56,642 bases of DNA from Clostridia bacterium (GCA_017623605.1 JAGAOR010000007.1:1-56642); one strand, 5' to 3'. Shown: positions 28,198-36,750, counted from the first letter of the stretch. Translations and numbers: made by a program. Notes: a model not told the origin generated them from the sequence alone.

Positions 28198-29435
28198 TAT
28201 TTATTCTCCCTATAAACGTATATCTTTCCCTCGTTCAAACCGTATACGTTGTTTGCTTGCTTGAGCAAGTCGATTTTTTCTTTCGTAATTTTTTCACCCT
28301 TTTTGATCAGCGGCGTGCAGGGGGGAAAGAGTCCGCAATTTGCCGCGCAAACGCGGTTCTCGCTTTTTGTAAGCTCTATCCATTCTCCCGCCGTTTCCTT
28401 GAAAACGAGGGGGGCAGGGTTGCGTTGAACGGGCTCGTAAGGATATTTTTTAAACGCCTTTTCAAGCAGACGGCAAAGCGTTTTAAATTCTCTTTCGCGC
28501 GTTGCGGGGGAAAGATAAAAGCAAACGACTTCCCCGTCGCAAAATTCCGCGTAAATTCCTTTTTTCTCCAAATACTTCTCCGCTTCGAACGCGCTTTTTC
28601 CAACCCGTGCGCAAAGCTTTGTCCAATCGGCTTGAATACACACTCTTTCTTGCGTGAAAGCATATTCTTTCACGAGCTTTTCCAAATTTTCATTGCGGGG
28701 GTATTTGACGGCATATTCGACGCTTGCCATAATCGGATAGGAGGGGCTCGTCGTTCGGAACAGTTTCACCGCTTCGAAAAGCGCCGAATCCTGTTTTTCC
28801 GTTCTTGCCGAAACCACCGCGCCTTGGGTGAGCGCGGGCAGACTTTTATGTACGCCGTCCACCCAAAAATCGGCGTACGCTCCTGCGTAAAGGTTTTTAT
28901 CGAAATGCAAATGCCCGCCGTGCGCGCCGTCTACGAGCAATAATTTCCCTTCGCGATCGCAAAGCGCGCGCAATTCTCCTAAATTTACTATATTGCCGTA
29001 ATAATCGGGTGAAGTGCAAAGCACCGCGTCTGCGCCGTTTTCCGTTGAAAGGGGATTGAGCCCCAAAACCGCGCACGCGTTGTACACGCTCTCGTGCACG
29101 GGCTCGATCAAAAACAACTTTTTCACGCCCAGAGTTTTTGCGGCTTGGAGCATAGAAAACACGCCCGACGTGCTTCCGTCCGTTAAAATAAAACTTTTTT
29201 TTGCACCGAGGATTTCCGCAATTTCCCGTTCCGCTTGCGCGATACAGCCACGCGGGCAAGCGAGATTGTCCGAATAGGAAAGCTCCGTTATATCAAAGCC
29301 CTTTTGCTTATGCCCGGGGGTGTGAAAGGAGAGATGTTTTCCTTTTTTTTGCGCGCAAAGCATTTGAAAAATACGGCACTTTTCCCGCGTGCGTTTGTCC
29401 TTGAAAAATCGCCGCACGATCACGCCGCCACACAT
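28197..29435 (-). CDS. Orn/Lys/Arg decarboxylase family protein (short, clostridial YaaO/SpeA type)
   Basis: A PLP fold-type I enzyme. Counted from the ATG at 29435 it has 412 residues: HTPGHKQKGFD at 38-48, TDGSTSGV at 85-92, VDGAHGGHLHF at 168-178, and the PLP lysine 197 in DGVHKSLPALTQGA. Substrates of the family are lysine, arginine or ornithine, giving polyamine precursors. The C-terminal domain is shorter than in E. coli enzymes. The start is uncertain: ATG at 29435 overlaps the upstream stop by 16 nt, while a GTG at 29423 overlaps it by 4 (GTGA). Neither has a strong RBS. Gene order unknown-decarboxylase-tmk looks like one operon. Confidence 0.9.
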   Translation of the reverse strand: MCGGVIVRRFFKDKRTREKCRIFQMLCAQKKGKHLSFHTPGHKQKGFDITELSYSDNLACPRGCIAQAEREIAEILGAKKSFILTDGSTSGVFSMLQAAKTLGVKKLFLIEPVHESVYNACAVLGLNPLSTENGADAVLCTSPDYYGNIVNLGELRALCDREGKLLLVDGAHGGHLHFDKNLYAGAYADFWVDGVHKSLPALTQGAVVSARTEKQDSALFEAVKLFRTTSPSYPIMASVEYAVKYPRNENLEKLVKEYAFTQERVCIQADWTKLCARVGKSAFEAEKYLEKKGIYAEFCDGEVVCFYLSPATREREFKTLCRLLEKAFKKYPYEPVQRNPAPLVFKETAGEWIELTKSENRVCAANCGLFPPCTPLIKKGEKITKEKIDLLKQANNVYGLNEGKIYVYRENK

Positions 29436-30403
29436 TCTTCAATCAAATGCACCACGTAAAGCAAGCTTTCGTATTCGAAGCTTTCCTCCACGCCTTTTAG
29501 ATTGAAAAACATCACGCACATATCTTTCGCGGTGATTCGAAGCGTTTCCTTTCCCTCTTCGTCTACACCCGTTTCGCCGTAGGACGCGTATTTTTTCAGC
29601 TCGCCCATAGTATCCTCGTTCGGGCAGAGATTGAGCGCAAATTTACCACTATATTTATATTGCGCACTCTCGATTTCCACCTGTTCAAACGCCACGAGCC
29701 CGCTTTCCAAAAAGCCCTCGAATTTCAAGAGCGCGTCGCGGTATTTTTGAATACGCTCCACGTCCTTTTGCGCGCCGTCGGCAAGCTGCTCCTCCGTTTT
29801 GAAGCGTTTGTCTTTATTCTTTTTCGCGCGGGCGATAAAATCGGCTTTTACCCTTTCTTCGTCCAAGCTTTCCGCGTTTTTATAATCCCCGTAATATCCG
29901 TTCAAATACGCTTTCAACTCGTAAAAATATCCACCCTCTTTATCGGGATCGAGATCTGCCAAGAAAAAGCGATACCTGCGCAAAAACGTTTGCAAATAAT
30001 TGGCGTCGTATACCGTTTTGCCCTCCTCTTCCTTGGCGGTGGACGGATCGGGGATCTTGGGAATAAACATCACGTCGCCCTCGTCCGTTTCCAATCGCGA
30101 AGAGAGCATATCGTGTACGTAGCTTTCTGCCGTTGTGAGATCGTTCGTCGTCGATTCAATCACTTCGTAGGAAAACGTGCCGTCGTCGAGCGACGCACTC
30201 AAATCGTCGTAAAACTCGTCGGAGAGCGAATAGTTCGCTTGGTGATTAAACACAGTGAACTGTTGCGAGGGGCGTACGCGCGTCGCCGTCATCGTAAATA
30301 TTAAATTCCAAAACAAAATCAAACCCACCGCAATCGCTACGATCTTTAACCAATCGTAGGAAAGCATATGCGCAAGCCGTTTTTTCGTGATTTTTGCGTT
30401 CAT
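29420..30403 (-). CDS. Membrane-anchored protein of unknown function, 327 residues
   Basis: Not recognised. A basic N-terminus (MNAKITKKRLAHMLSYDWLK) leads into one membrane helix at about 21-39 (IVAIAVGLILFWNLIFTMT). The remaining ~285 residues should lie outside the membrane. They are acidic and helical, with charged stretches such as DPSTAKEEEGKTV and RAKKNKDKRFKTEEQLADGAQKDVERI. There is no lipobox or catalytic signature that I can name. First gene of a likely operon with the decarboxylase and tmk. The start lies 60 bp from the MITE-like element, which may carry or disturb its promoter. Confidence 0.75.
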   Translation of the reverse strand: MNAKITKKRLAHMLSYDWLKIVAIAVGLILFWNLIFTMTATRVRPSQQFTVFNHQANYSLSDEFYDDLSASLDDGTFSYEVIESTTNDLTTAESYVHDMLSSRLETDEGDVMFIPKIPDPSTAKEEEGKTVYDANYLQTFLRRYRFFLADLDPDKEGGYFYELKAYLNGYYGDYKNAESLDEERVKADFIARAKKNKDKRFKTEEQLADGAQKDVERIQKYRDALLKFEGFLESGLVAFEQVEIESAQYKYSGKFALNLCPNEDTMGELKKYASYGETGVDEEGKETLRITAKDMCVMFFNLKGVEESFEYESLLYVVHLIEECVAA

Positions 30404-30462
30404 TTTTTCTCCGTAAAATACCGCGCCGAACTTGTCGCAAAGCGAAACAAATCGGCGAGGTA

Positions 30463-30739
30463 AGCCAAGTCAATGTAATCCGAAACGAGATTTTGAATGA
30501 TGAAATCGCGTGACTACTGCGTTGAAGCCCTTGAAAATACGTGTAGTATTTCCTGCGGACTTCGCCTTGTATTCTCATCGATTTTATCCATTGAAAATTG
30601 CTTCGCACCCCAAACGAGAGATTTTAAGATGATTTTGGGCGAGAAGGAAGCAATAATACTTCCCGTATTATAATGACGACGAGCCAAAAAGGGCTTAAAA
30701 TATCCGTTTTGGGCTGATTCGGATTATACTGACTTGGCT
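30463..30739. mobile_element. MITE-like element, 277 bp, with terminal inverted repeats and TA flanks
   Basis: The left end AGCCAAGTCA... (30463-30484) matches the reverse complement of the right end (30718-30739) at 20 of 22 positions. The two mismatches are at the centre. The element is bounded on both sides by TA (30461-30462 and 30740-30741), as expected for target duplication by Tc1/mariner/IS630-type transposases. The interior (30485-30717) has no credible ORF. It fills the 342-bp gap between lysS and the membrane-anchored unknown gene. No transposase is in the window, so movement would need one in trans. Confidence 0.75.
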
Positions 30740-30745
30740 TATCCT

Positions 30746-32257
30746 TTATTTCTTAGGTTTCATCGTCGGGAACAGGATTACGTCGCGTATCGTCGAGCTA
30801 TCCGTGAGTAGCATAACGAAGCGGTCAAAACCCAAGCCCAACCCGCCCGTGGGAGGCAGACCGTATTCGAGGGCGTTGATAAAGTCCTCGTCCACCTGCG
30901 CGTCGTTGTTGCCTTTGGCGCGCTTGGCTTCCACTTGCCTGAGCATACGTTGCTTTTGATCAATCGGATCGTTAAGCTCGGAAAACGCGTTGCCGTATTC
31001 GTGCCCGCAAATGAAATATTCAAAACGCTCGGTGAACGCGGGATCGGAGGGCTTGCGCTTGGCAAGAGGGGAGTTTTCCACGGGATAATCGTAGATGATC
31101 GTAGGCTGAATCAGCTTGTCCTCTACGAACGCGTCGAAAAGCTCGATCAAAACCCAGCCCTTCGTTGCGTTTTCGTGTTCCAGCTCCACGCCCAAGCCTT
31201 TCGCCGCCGCACGCGCGTCCTCGTCCGTTTTCCAATCGTTATAGTCCACGCCTGCGTATTTTTTCACCGCTTCCGCCATCGTCATACGCGTCCACGCACC
31301 CATATCAATCTCCGTGCCTTGATAGGTGATTTGAAGCGTACCGCAAACGTTTTTCGTAACCGTTTTATACAAATCCTCGATCATATCCATCATATCGAAA
31401 TAATCGCTATACGCTTCGTACATTTCAATCGAAGTAAATTCGGGGTTGTGGTAGGCGTCCATACCCTCGTTTCGGAAAATTCTGCCCACTTCGTATACCC
31501 TGTCCATACCGCCAACGATCAAGCGTTTTAAGAAAAGCTCCGTTTCGATACGCATATACATATCGAGATCGAGCGCGTTATGGTGCGTTTTAAAAGGTCT
31601 TGCGTCCGCGCCGATTTCCAAGGGCAAAAGAGTGGGGGTATCTACCTCCAAATATCCGCGATTATCCAAATACGCGCGAATTTCTTTTAAAATCTTCGAG
31701 CGTACGCGGAAAGTGTCCCGCACGTCCTTGTTCATAATTAGATCCAAGTGGCGCAAGCGGTATTTCATATCCTTGTCCTGCAATCCGTTATATTTTTCGG
31801 GCAGTGGCAAAAGTGATTTAGAAAGTAGCGTGAGCTCGGTTACGTGCACCGATACCTCGCCCGTCTGCGTTTTGAATACGAAGCCTTTAAAACCGAAAAT
31901 ATCGCCTATATCGTAGTCCTTTTTATAGGACGTGTAATTCTCTTCGCCTATATCTTGACGAGTAACGTAAATTTGAATGTTTCCGCTCTTATCCGCGATA
32001 TGCGAAAAGGACGCCTTGCCCATAATACGGCGAGACATCATTCTCCCTGCGAGCGCAACCGTTTTGCCCTCGTACGCTTCAAAATTATTTTTGATCGTTT
32101 CCGAATCGCAATCGACGGGGTATTTTACCTGCTCGTAAGGGTTCTTGCCCTCACTCACGAGCTTCGAAAGCTTTTCACGGCGTATTCTCGCCTGTTCAAT
32201 GAGTTGCTCTTCCGTTTGCTCCGCTTCGATCGCGGGAACGTTCTTGTTTTCTTGCAT
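30746..32257 (-). CDS. lysS: Lysyl-tRNA synthetase, class II
   Basis: Charges tRNA-Lys. 503 residues: an N-terminal OB-fold anticodon-binding domain (VALAGRMMSRRIMGKASFSHI near 68-88), then the class II core with motif 2 VGRIFRNEGMDAYHNPEFTSIE and motif 3 GLGLGFDRFVML near the end. AGAGG lies 9 nt before the ATG. It follows greA after 22 nt, the greA-lysS pairing known in Firmicutes. The pair is controlled from the greA promoter and its attenuator-like leader. No T-box is present. The stop lies 7 nt from the MITE-like element. Confidence 0.97.
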   Translation of the reverse strand: MQENKNVPAIEAEQTEEQLIEQARIRREKLSKLVSEGKNPYEQVKYPVDCDSETIKNNFEAYEGKTVALAGRMMSRRIMGKASFSHIADKSGNIQIYVTRQDIGEENYTSYKKDYDIGDIFGFKGFVFKTQTGEVSVHVTELTLLSKSLLPLPEKYNGLQDKDMKYRLRHLDLIMNKDVRDTFRVRSKILKEIRAYLDNRGYLEVDTPTLLPLEIGADARPFKTHHNALDLDMYMRIETELFLKRLIVGGMDRVYEVGRIFRNEGMDAYHNPEFTSIEMYEAYSDYFDMMDMIEDLYKTVTKNVCGTLQITYQGTEIDMGAWTRMTMAEAVKKYAGVDYNDWKTDEDARAAAKGLGVELEHENATKGWVLIELFDAFVEDKLIQPTIIYDYPVENSPLAKRKPSDPAFTERFEYFICGHEYGNAFSELNDPIDQKQRMLRQVEAKRAKGNNDAQVDEDFINALEYGLPPTGGLGLGFDRFVMLLTDSSTIRDVILFPTMKPKK

Positions 32258-32279
32258 TGTGTATAACCTCTGTGCGTTT

Positions 32280-32747
32280 TTAGAAAATTTCTCTGATTTC
32301 TAATTTATATTCTCCGTCGGGAGCGGCAACCTTTACCGTTTCCCCAACTTTATGACGAAGTAACGCCGCGCCTACGGGCGATTCGTTGGAGATCTTGTTT
32401 TCCATTGCGTTCGCTTCGAGCGTGCCCGTGATTTCGTATACCTCTTCTTCTTCGAGCTCTAAATCGTAAACTTTTACCTTTGAGCCTACGTGTACGCTCG
32501 TCGTGTCGCCCGTTTCTTCCTGAATCACCGCGTTCTTGATCTTATAATCAAGCTCCGCGATCTCGCCCTCGTTCGCCGCTTGCTCGTTGCGCGCCGCGTC
32601 GTATTCCGCGTTCTCGGAAAGATCGCCGTGACTTCTTGCCTCCGCAATACGTTCCACGATCTCTTGACGTTTTACGGTCTGTAAGTATTTGAGCTTTTCC
32701 ACCGCCTCGTCGTAGCCTTTTTTCGTCATAATATACTGCTCTGCCAT
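32280..32747 (-). CDS. greA: Transcript cleavage factor GreA
   Basis: Rescues backtracked RNA polymerase by inducing cleavage of the nascent RNA. I place the start at the ATG at 32747 (AAAGGAG 5 nt before it), giving 155 residues, the family norm. An upstream in-frame start at 32816 lacks support. N-terminal coiled coil with the acidic tip EARSHGDLSENAEYDAARNEQ near 40-60 (catalytic Asp/Glu), then the FKBP-like C-terminal domain ending SPVGAALLRHKVGETVKV. First gene of greA-lysS, preceded by a leader of about 150 nt with a peptide ORF and terminator. Confidence 0.95.
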   Translation of the reverse strand: MAEQYIMTKKGYDEAVEKLKYLQTVKRQEIVERIAEARSHGDLSENAEYDAARNEQAANEGEIAELDYKIKNAVIQEETGDTTSVHVGSKVKVYDLELEEEEVYEITGTLEANAMENKISNESPVGAALLRHKVGETVKVAAPDGEYKLEIREIF

Positions 32748-32819
32748 AAAAACTCCTTTCGTTCCGCGCGTTTGTTTTTGCAGTTTTCCTTTCGCCTTTT
32801 TTCTCCCTTTCTCCACGCG

Positions 32820-32901
32820 AAAAAAACCGCTCGTTGCGGACCGTTAAAAAGCAACCGTGTCCTCTTACTCGTCGTAAAAGGCACGGCGTTTTTCATTCAT
32901 C
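32820..32901 (-). promoter_or_regulatory. Attenuator-like leader of greA-lysS with an 11-codon peptide ORF
   Basis: The minus-strand transcript begins at about 32901 and immediately encodes MNEKRRAFYDE-stop (32900-32865) with no room for an RBS. Then come competing structures. CCGTG (32886-32882) can pair with CACGG (32859-32855) around the stop codon. GTTGC (32855-32851) can pair with GCAAC (32837-32833). CCGC (32839-32836) with GCGG (32830-32827) forms an intrinsic terminator followed by seven T. GGAC/GTCC plus GTTGC/GCAAC could also make an H-type pseudoknot. This is the four-segment logic of transcription attenuation. Confidence 0.55.
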
Positions 32902-32907
32902 GTTATC

Positions 32908-32936
32908 ATTATATAATATTTTTACTCGTTTGTCAA
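32908..32936 (-). promoter_or_regulatory. Perfect-consensus promoter of greA-lysS
   Basis: TTGACA (32936-32931), 17 nt, TATAAT (32913-32908). Confidence 0.88.
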
Positions 32937-32963
32937 TGATTTTTCCCCGTTTCTACGAACATT

Positions 32964-34133
32964 TCATTTAATTTTCCGCATAAAAGCGCACGTTCTGTCG
33001 AACGCTTCCGAAAGCGCGCTCATACTCGTTGCGTACGAAAGTCGCACGTTATACTCCCCGAAATCTCCGAACGCGCCGCCCGGTACGACGGCAACCTTTT
33101 GCTCTTTGAGCAGTCTTTCGGCAAATTCCTCGCTGTTTAAGCCGCTCGTTTTCACCGAGGGGAACGCGTAGAACGCCCCGCGCGGCTCGAAGCAGGGCAA
33201 ACCGATCTCCTTTAAGGAATGGAGCACGAATTTACGACGTTTATCGTAGGAATCGCGCATCTCTTCCACCGTCGCAAAGCCGTCTAAAAAGCCGTCTTTA
33301 AGCGCTTCAATCGCCGCGTATTGCGAGGTGATCGGGGCACACATAATACCGTATTGATGGATCTTGAACATCGCTTCGTCAATCTCTGCGGGCGCGCAGA
33401 CGTAGCCCATACGCCAGCCCGTCATCGCGAACGCTTTGGAAAAACCGCTAATATACACCGTGCGCTCTTTCATATTCGGAAGCGAGGCAATACTCGCGTG
33501 CTTTTTGCCATACGTAAGCTCGGCGTAAATTTCGTCGGTGAGTACGAGTAGATCGTGCTTTACAATCACTTCCGCAATCTTTTTCAAATCCTCTTCCGTC
33601 ATAATCCCGCCCGTAGGGTTGTTGGGATAAGTCAAAATGATCGCTTTCGTTTTGGGCGTGATCGCCTTTTCTAAATGTTCGGGCTTTAACACGAATTCGT
33701 CTTCTTCGTAGCATTCCACGTGCACGGGTACGCCGTCGGACATTTGCACCAGCGGGGAATAGGATACGTAGGCAGGATCGGGAATAAGCACCTCGTCGCC
33801 CCGCTCCACGCAGGCGCGAAGCGCAAGATCTATCGCTTCACTACCGCCGACCGTGATTAGGATATGCTTGGGATCGTATTGCAAGCCGAAACGCTCGGAT
33901 AAATAGCGGGAAATAAGTTCCAAAAGAGTGGGAATACCACGATTGCCCGTGTATTGCGTGTAGCCCCTTTGCAAGGACGTAATCGCCGCCGCGCGAACCT
34001 TCCAAGGCGTAACGAAATCAGGCTCGCCTACGCCAAGCGAGATCGCGCCCTCCGTTTCGCGGACTATATCGAAGAATTTCCGTATCCCGCTCGGTTTTAT
34101 ATTTTTCGATTTTTCATTAACAAAACTACGCAT
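32964..34133 (-). CDS. Class I/II aminotransferase (aspartate aminotransferase-like)
   Basis: A PLP-dependent transaminase of 389 residues. Substrate-end motifs ISLGVGEPDF near 31-40 and YTQYTGNRGIP are typical of the AspC/PatA Ib group. TYPNNPTGG near 168-176, LTDEIYAEL near 196-204, and the PLP lysine in YISGFSKAFAMTGWRMGY near 227-244 complete the active site. Asp/Glu, aromatic or alanine specificity cannot be decided. It starts 4 nt after the stop of the Lrp-type regulator, so the two form one transcript and the regulator probably senses an amino acid that this enzyme makes or uses (inference). Confidence 0.93.
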   Translation of the reverse strand: MRSFVNEKSKNIKPSGIRKFFDIVRETEGAISLGVGEPDFVTPWKVRAAAITSLQRGYTQYTGNRGIPTLLELISRYLSERFGLQYDPKHILITVGGSEAIDLALRACVERGDEVLIPDPAYVSYSPLVQMSDGVPVHVECYEEDEFVLKPEHLEKAITPKTKAIILTYPNNPTGGIMTEEDLKKIAEVIVKHDLLVLTDEIYAELTYGKKHASIASLPNMKERTVYISGFSKAFAMTGWRMGYVCAPAEIDEAMFKIHQYGIMCAPITSQYAAIEALKDGFLDGFATVEEMRDSYDKRRKFVLHSLKEIGLPCFEPRGAFYAFPSVKTSGLNSEEFAERLLKEQKVAVVPGGAFGDFGEYNVRLSYATSMSALSEAFDRTCAFMRKIK

Positions 34134-34137
34134 AATA

Positions 34138-34629
34138 TCAAGCCTGTACGGACAAACGGTGATCGACGTCTTCTTTTTCCGTTAATACGCCTTCGATTTT
34201 GTATTTTTTCAAAATGAAATGGGTGGCAGTCGAGATCACGCCGTCGAACGTCGAAATACGCTCGGAAACAAAACGGGAAACCTGTTGCAACGTCTTGTCC
34301 TCGATCATCACGGCAAGATCATACGCCCCGCTCATTAAATACACCGATTTCACCTCGGGGAAAGCGGCGATCTGCTTGGCGATCCCGTCGAAACCCTCTT
34401 TTTTCTTGGGCGTTACTTTCACTTCTATCAGCGCCTCCACGAGCATATCTTCTGCCTTTTCACTGTTCACGATCGCGGTGTATTTGACGAGTAAGCCCCG
34501 CTTTTCCATATCCGCAATGCACGCTTTCACGTCCTTTTCGTCGCAAGAAAGTATTGCCGCAATCTTGCCCGCCGAGAGGCGCGCGTCTTGGGTAAGTACG
34601 CTTAAAATGTCTTTTTCTAACGTCGTCAT
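34138..34629 (-). CDS. Lrp/AsnC-family transcriptional regulator
   Basis: I choose the ATG at 34629 because AAGGAG lies 9 nt upstream; an in-frame start at 34758 would run through the copy-B repeat. The 163-codon product has an N-terminal winged helix-turn-helix (LEKDILSVLTQDARLSAGKIAAIL..DEKDVKACIADMEKRGLL, about 4-50) and a C-terminal RAM/ACT-like ligand domain (VEALIEVKVTPKK..., VYLMSGAYDLAVMIEDKTL). Lrp proteins form octamers that respond to amino acids. It is co-transcribed with the downstream aminotransferase gene (4-nt gap). Confidence 0.92.
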   Translation of the reverse strand: MTTLEKDILSVLTQDARLSAGKIAAILSCDEKDVKACIADMEKRGLLVKYTAIVNSEKAEDMLVEALIEVKVTPKKKEGFDGIAKQIAAFPEVKSVYLMSGAYDLAVMIEDKTLQQVSRFVSERISTFDGVISTATHFILKKYKIEGVLTEKEDVDHRLSVQA

Positions 34630-34667
34630 AGATTGTTTCTCCTTTTCGTTTGCGTAAAACGGATCAA

Positions 34668-34764
34668 GACGCAAGCAAGGCAAGAAAGGCGCGTATTTCC
34701 CGACGGGACGTTTACGAACGGTAAACGAGCAAGGGAAAACGCAAGCCTGACGAAGCATTGCGCC
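34668..34764 (+). repeat. Dispersed intergenic repeat, copy B
   Basis: Counterpart of 4024-4120 in the same orientation, between the lrp start and the 3' end of the next small gene. Blocks such as GAAAGGCGCG, CGACGGGA, GTAAACGAGC and AAGCCTGACGAAG are shared. The GTTTAC/GTAAAC stem is kept with a different loop. Confidence 0.7.
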
Positions 34765-34778
34765 GCGGATTCTCCGTT

Positions 34779-35033
34779 TTATAATATGTTTTCTAAAAAT
34801 AAATAATCATACCCCAAGCTGTCCACGAAATCGCGGGCGGGGAATTTTACGTGATTGAATTTCGCGAAATTAAAAATGTGCGTTTTCGTTAAAACGGGCG
34901 TGGGAATATCCAGCTCGTGGCAAATCTCCGTCAAATATTCGAAAAAATGCGAATACGTCAGCTTTTCGGGATTTTCATATACGTATTGTTTGCGGATTCT
35001 GCCGTCCGTCATTAACTTTGCCCAAATTCTCAT
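34779..35033 (-). CDS. Small conserved-looking protein of unknown function, 84 residues
   Basis: Not recognised by function. The start at 35033 gives MRIWAKLMTDGRI, 84 residues. The 89-residue version starting at 35048 would overlap the -10 box. The protein is soluble, aromatic-rich (YSHFFEYLTEICHELDIPTPV, DSLGYDYLFLENIL) and mixed alpha/beta in look. A promoter (TTTACT, 17 nt, TATAAT, 35068-35040) ends 6 nt before the ATG with no Shine-Dalgarno between, so this is another candidate leaderless gene. Its 3' end adjoins the copy-B repeat. Confidence 0.75.
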   Translation of the reverse strand: MRIWAKLMTDGRIRKQYVYENPEKLTYSHFFEYLTEICHELDIPTPVLTKTHIFNFAKFNHVKFPARDFVDSLGYDYLFLENIL

Positions 35034-35039
35034 AGAAGT

Positions 35040-35068
35040 ATTATACACGAAAGCGCAAAAAAAGTAAA
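35040..35068 (-). promoter_or_regulatory. Promoter abutting the 84-residue gene
   Basis: TTTACT (35068-35063), 17 nt, TATAAT (35045-35040). The predicted transcription start coincides with the ATG. Confidence 0.75.
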
Positions 35069-35225
35069 GTCTTTACGCGGGGTATATTGCGTATATTTTC
35101 CGCATAGAATAAACCACGCTTGAAAATTTTGAGCCGTCGGCAGTTTTTACAAAAAAGGACAAAAAGACCTTTTTTTGCTGAAATTACGGCATAGAGAAAC
35201 TGCTATTATGTTGGAGGTAATAAAA

Positions 35226-36014
35226 ATGCGCACGGATTTTTTCAAACGCCATTCGCACACGTTCACGGCGATCGTTTGTGTACTTGCCGCGGTAATCGCG
35301 CTCGTGAGCTCTGCTTTTTTCGCGGTAGTAAACAGTGAAGCGGTGCAAACGGCGGGGGCAGGTACGAGTTCAACCCGTTCCCTGCCTATCTACTGCGTCG
35401 AAACGGAAGAAAAAAAGATCGCGATCAGCTTCGATTGTGCTTGGGGCGTTGATTATACCGACGAGCTTTTGGATATTATGGAAAAAAACGACGTGCGTTG
35501 TACTTTTTTCGCCGTGCAGTTCTGGGTGGAAAAATACCCCGAATACGCCGAAAAGATCGTAAACGCGGGGCACGAGCTTGGTACGCACAGTCGCACGCAC
35601 TCGTATATGAGTAAGCTTTCAGAGGCGGAAATTCGAAGCGAGCTATCCTCGTCCGCGGCGGCGATTGAAAAGGCGACGGGGCATAAAACCAATCTCTTTC
35701 GCGCGCCCTACGGCGATTATAACAACCTTTTGATTGATACCGCAAAGGATATGGGGCTTTATACCATTCAATGGGACGTCGATTCGCTCGATTGGAAAAA
35801 TCTTTCGGCAACGGAGATCGCGCTTCGGATCGTCAACGGCGCGAAGAACGGCTCGATTATTCTTTGCCACAACAACGGTTTACACACGGCAAAATCGCTT
35901 CCGCTCGTCTTCTCTACTCTTAAAAACCGCGGCTTTACGTTCGTTCCGATCGGGGAGCTGATCTATAAAGACAATTACACGATCGACGCAAGCGGAAAAC
36001 AGCATCAAAAATAA
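35226..36014 (+). CDS. Polysaccharide deacetylase (NodB fold, PdaB-like), membrane-anchored
   Basis: The ATG at 35226 has GGAGG 8 nt upstream and gives 262 residues. One N-terminal membrane helix or uncleaved signal (about 13-36) places the enzyme outside the cell. NodB motifs: ISFDCAWG (motif 1, in PdaB style, with Cys where classical enzymes have the second Asp), GTHSRTHSYM (motif 2, metal His pair), RAPYGDYN (motif 3), and ILCHNNG near the end. Such enzymes deacetylate peptidoglycan or other N-acetylated glycans. PdaB acts in sporulation in B. subtilis. Replacement of the second Asp is usual for the PdaB branch, whose activity is debated. Confidence 0.9.
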   Translation: MRTDFFKRHSHTFTAIVCVLAAVIALVSSAFFAVVNSEAVQTAGAGTSSTRSLPIYCVETEEKKIAISFDCAWGVDYTDELLDIMEKNDVRCTFFAVQFWVEKYPEYAEKIVNAGHELGTHSRTHSYMSKLSEAEIRSELSSSAAAIEKATGHKTNLFRAPYGDYNNLLIDTAKDMGLYTIQWDVDSLDWKNLSATEIALRIVNGAKNGSIILCHNNGLHTAKSLPLVFSTLKNRGFTFVPIGELIYKDNYTIDASGKQHQK

Positions 36015-36038
36015 TTTATTAAACTTCGGAGGTTTTAT

Positions 36039-36743
36039 ATGAACTACGTAACGGAAAAAAACAACAAGGTCTACGTGTTAGGCGAAATCGTGAGCGACGC
36101 AACGTTTTCTCACGAGGTATACGGCGAGGGTTTTTACGAATTCTTCGTGAAAGTGATGCGGCTTTCGGGGCAGGCGGATATATTGCCCGTAACCCTTTCC
36201 GAACGCCTCATTCAAGGGGGTATGCTCGGTAAGGGAAAAACCATCTGCGCGCTTGGACAATTCAGAAGCTACAACAAGATCGAAAACGGAAAATCACGAC
36301 TGATGCTGACGGTGTTCGTACGCGAGCTTTTGGACGAATTACCCAATAAAAATCCCAACAGTATATTGCTTAGCGGCTACATCTGCAAACCGCCCGTTTA
36401 CCGCACTACGCCGTTTAACCGCGAGATTGCCGACGTATTGATCGCCGTCAACCGCGCGTATAATAAATCCGATTATATCCCCTGCATTGCCTGGGGGCGA
36501 AACGCGCGGTTCGTTAAAAACCTCGGCGTGGGCGATCGGATTGCCGTGTCGGGCAGAATCCAAAGCCGCGAATATCAAAAAAAGCTGTCGGAGGCGGACG
36601 TGAAAACAATGACGGCGTACGAGGTTTCCGTGTCGAAATTGGCCGCGTTCGACGCGGGCGAGGATTTCGATATTGACAGCGAATTTGATTTATATTCCCT
36701 GCAAAATAAAGAACAACCCGCCGCCGCAAACGCGGATTATTAA
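36039..36743 (+). CDS. Double OB-fold protein related to single-stranded DNA-binding protein
   Basis: 234 residues with two successive OB-like domains: one at about 8-90 (KVYVLGEIVSDATFSHE...) and one at about 105-200 (SILLSGYICKPPVYRTTPFNREIADVLIAVNRAYNKSDYIPCIAWGRNA). The second has the SSB hallmark of N-R-x-Y-x-x-S-D-Y-I-P-C-I-x-W-G. The C-terminus is acidic but ends in NADY, without the classical DDDIPF protein-binding tip. It probably binds ssDNA as an accessory SSB. It follows the deacetylase by 24 nt with GGAGG before the ATG and ends in a strong terminator. Confidence 0.85.
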   Translation: MNYVTEKNNKVYVLGEIVSDATFSHEVYGEGFYEFFVKVMRLSGQADILPVTLSERLIQGGMLGKGKTICALGQFRSYNKIENGKSRLMLTVFVRELLDELPNKNPNSILLSGYICKPPVYRTTPFNREIADVLIAVNRAYNKSDYIPCIAWGRNARFVKNLGVGDRIAVSGRIQSREYQKKLSEADVKTMTAYEVSVSKLAAFDAGEDFDIDSEFDLYSLQNKEQPAAANADY

Positions 36744-36750
36744 AAAAATG

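Noticed and set aside
32820..32901. T-box riboswitch upstream of greA-lysS
   Set aside because: No T-box sequence (GGGTGGNACCGCG-like) or specifier stem is present; the short peptide/terminator layout differs.
34630..34758. Extended N-terminus for the Lrp regulator
   Set aside because: The extra residues are encoded by the dispersed repeat and the normal start has a good RBS.
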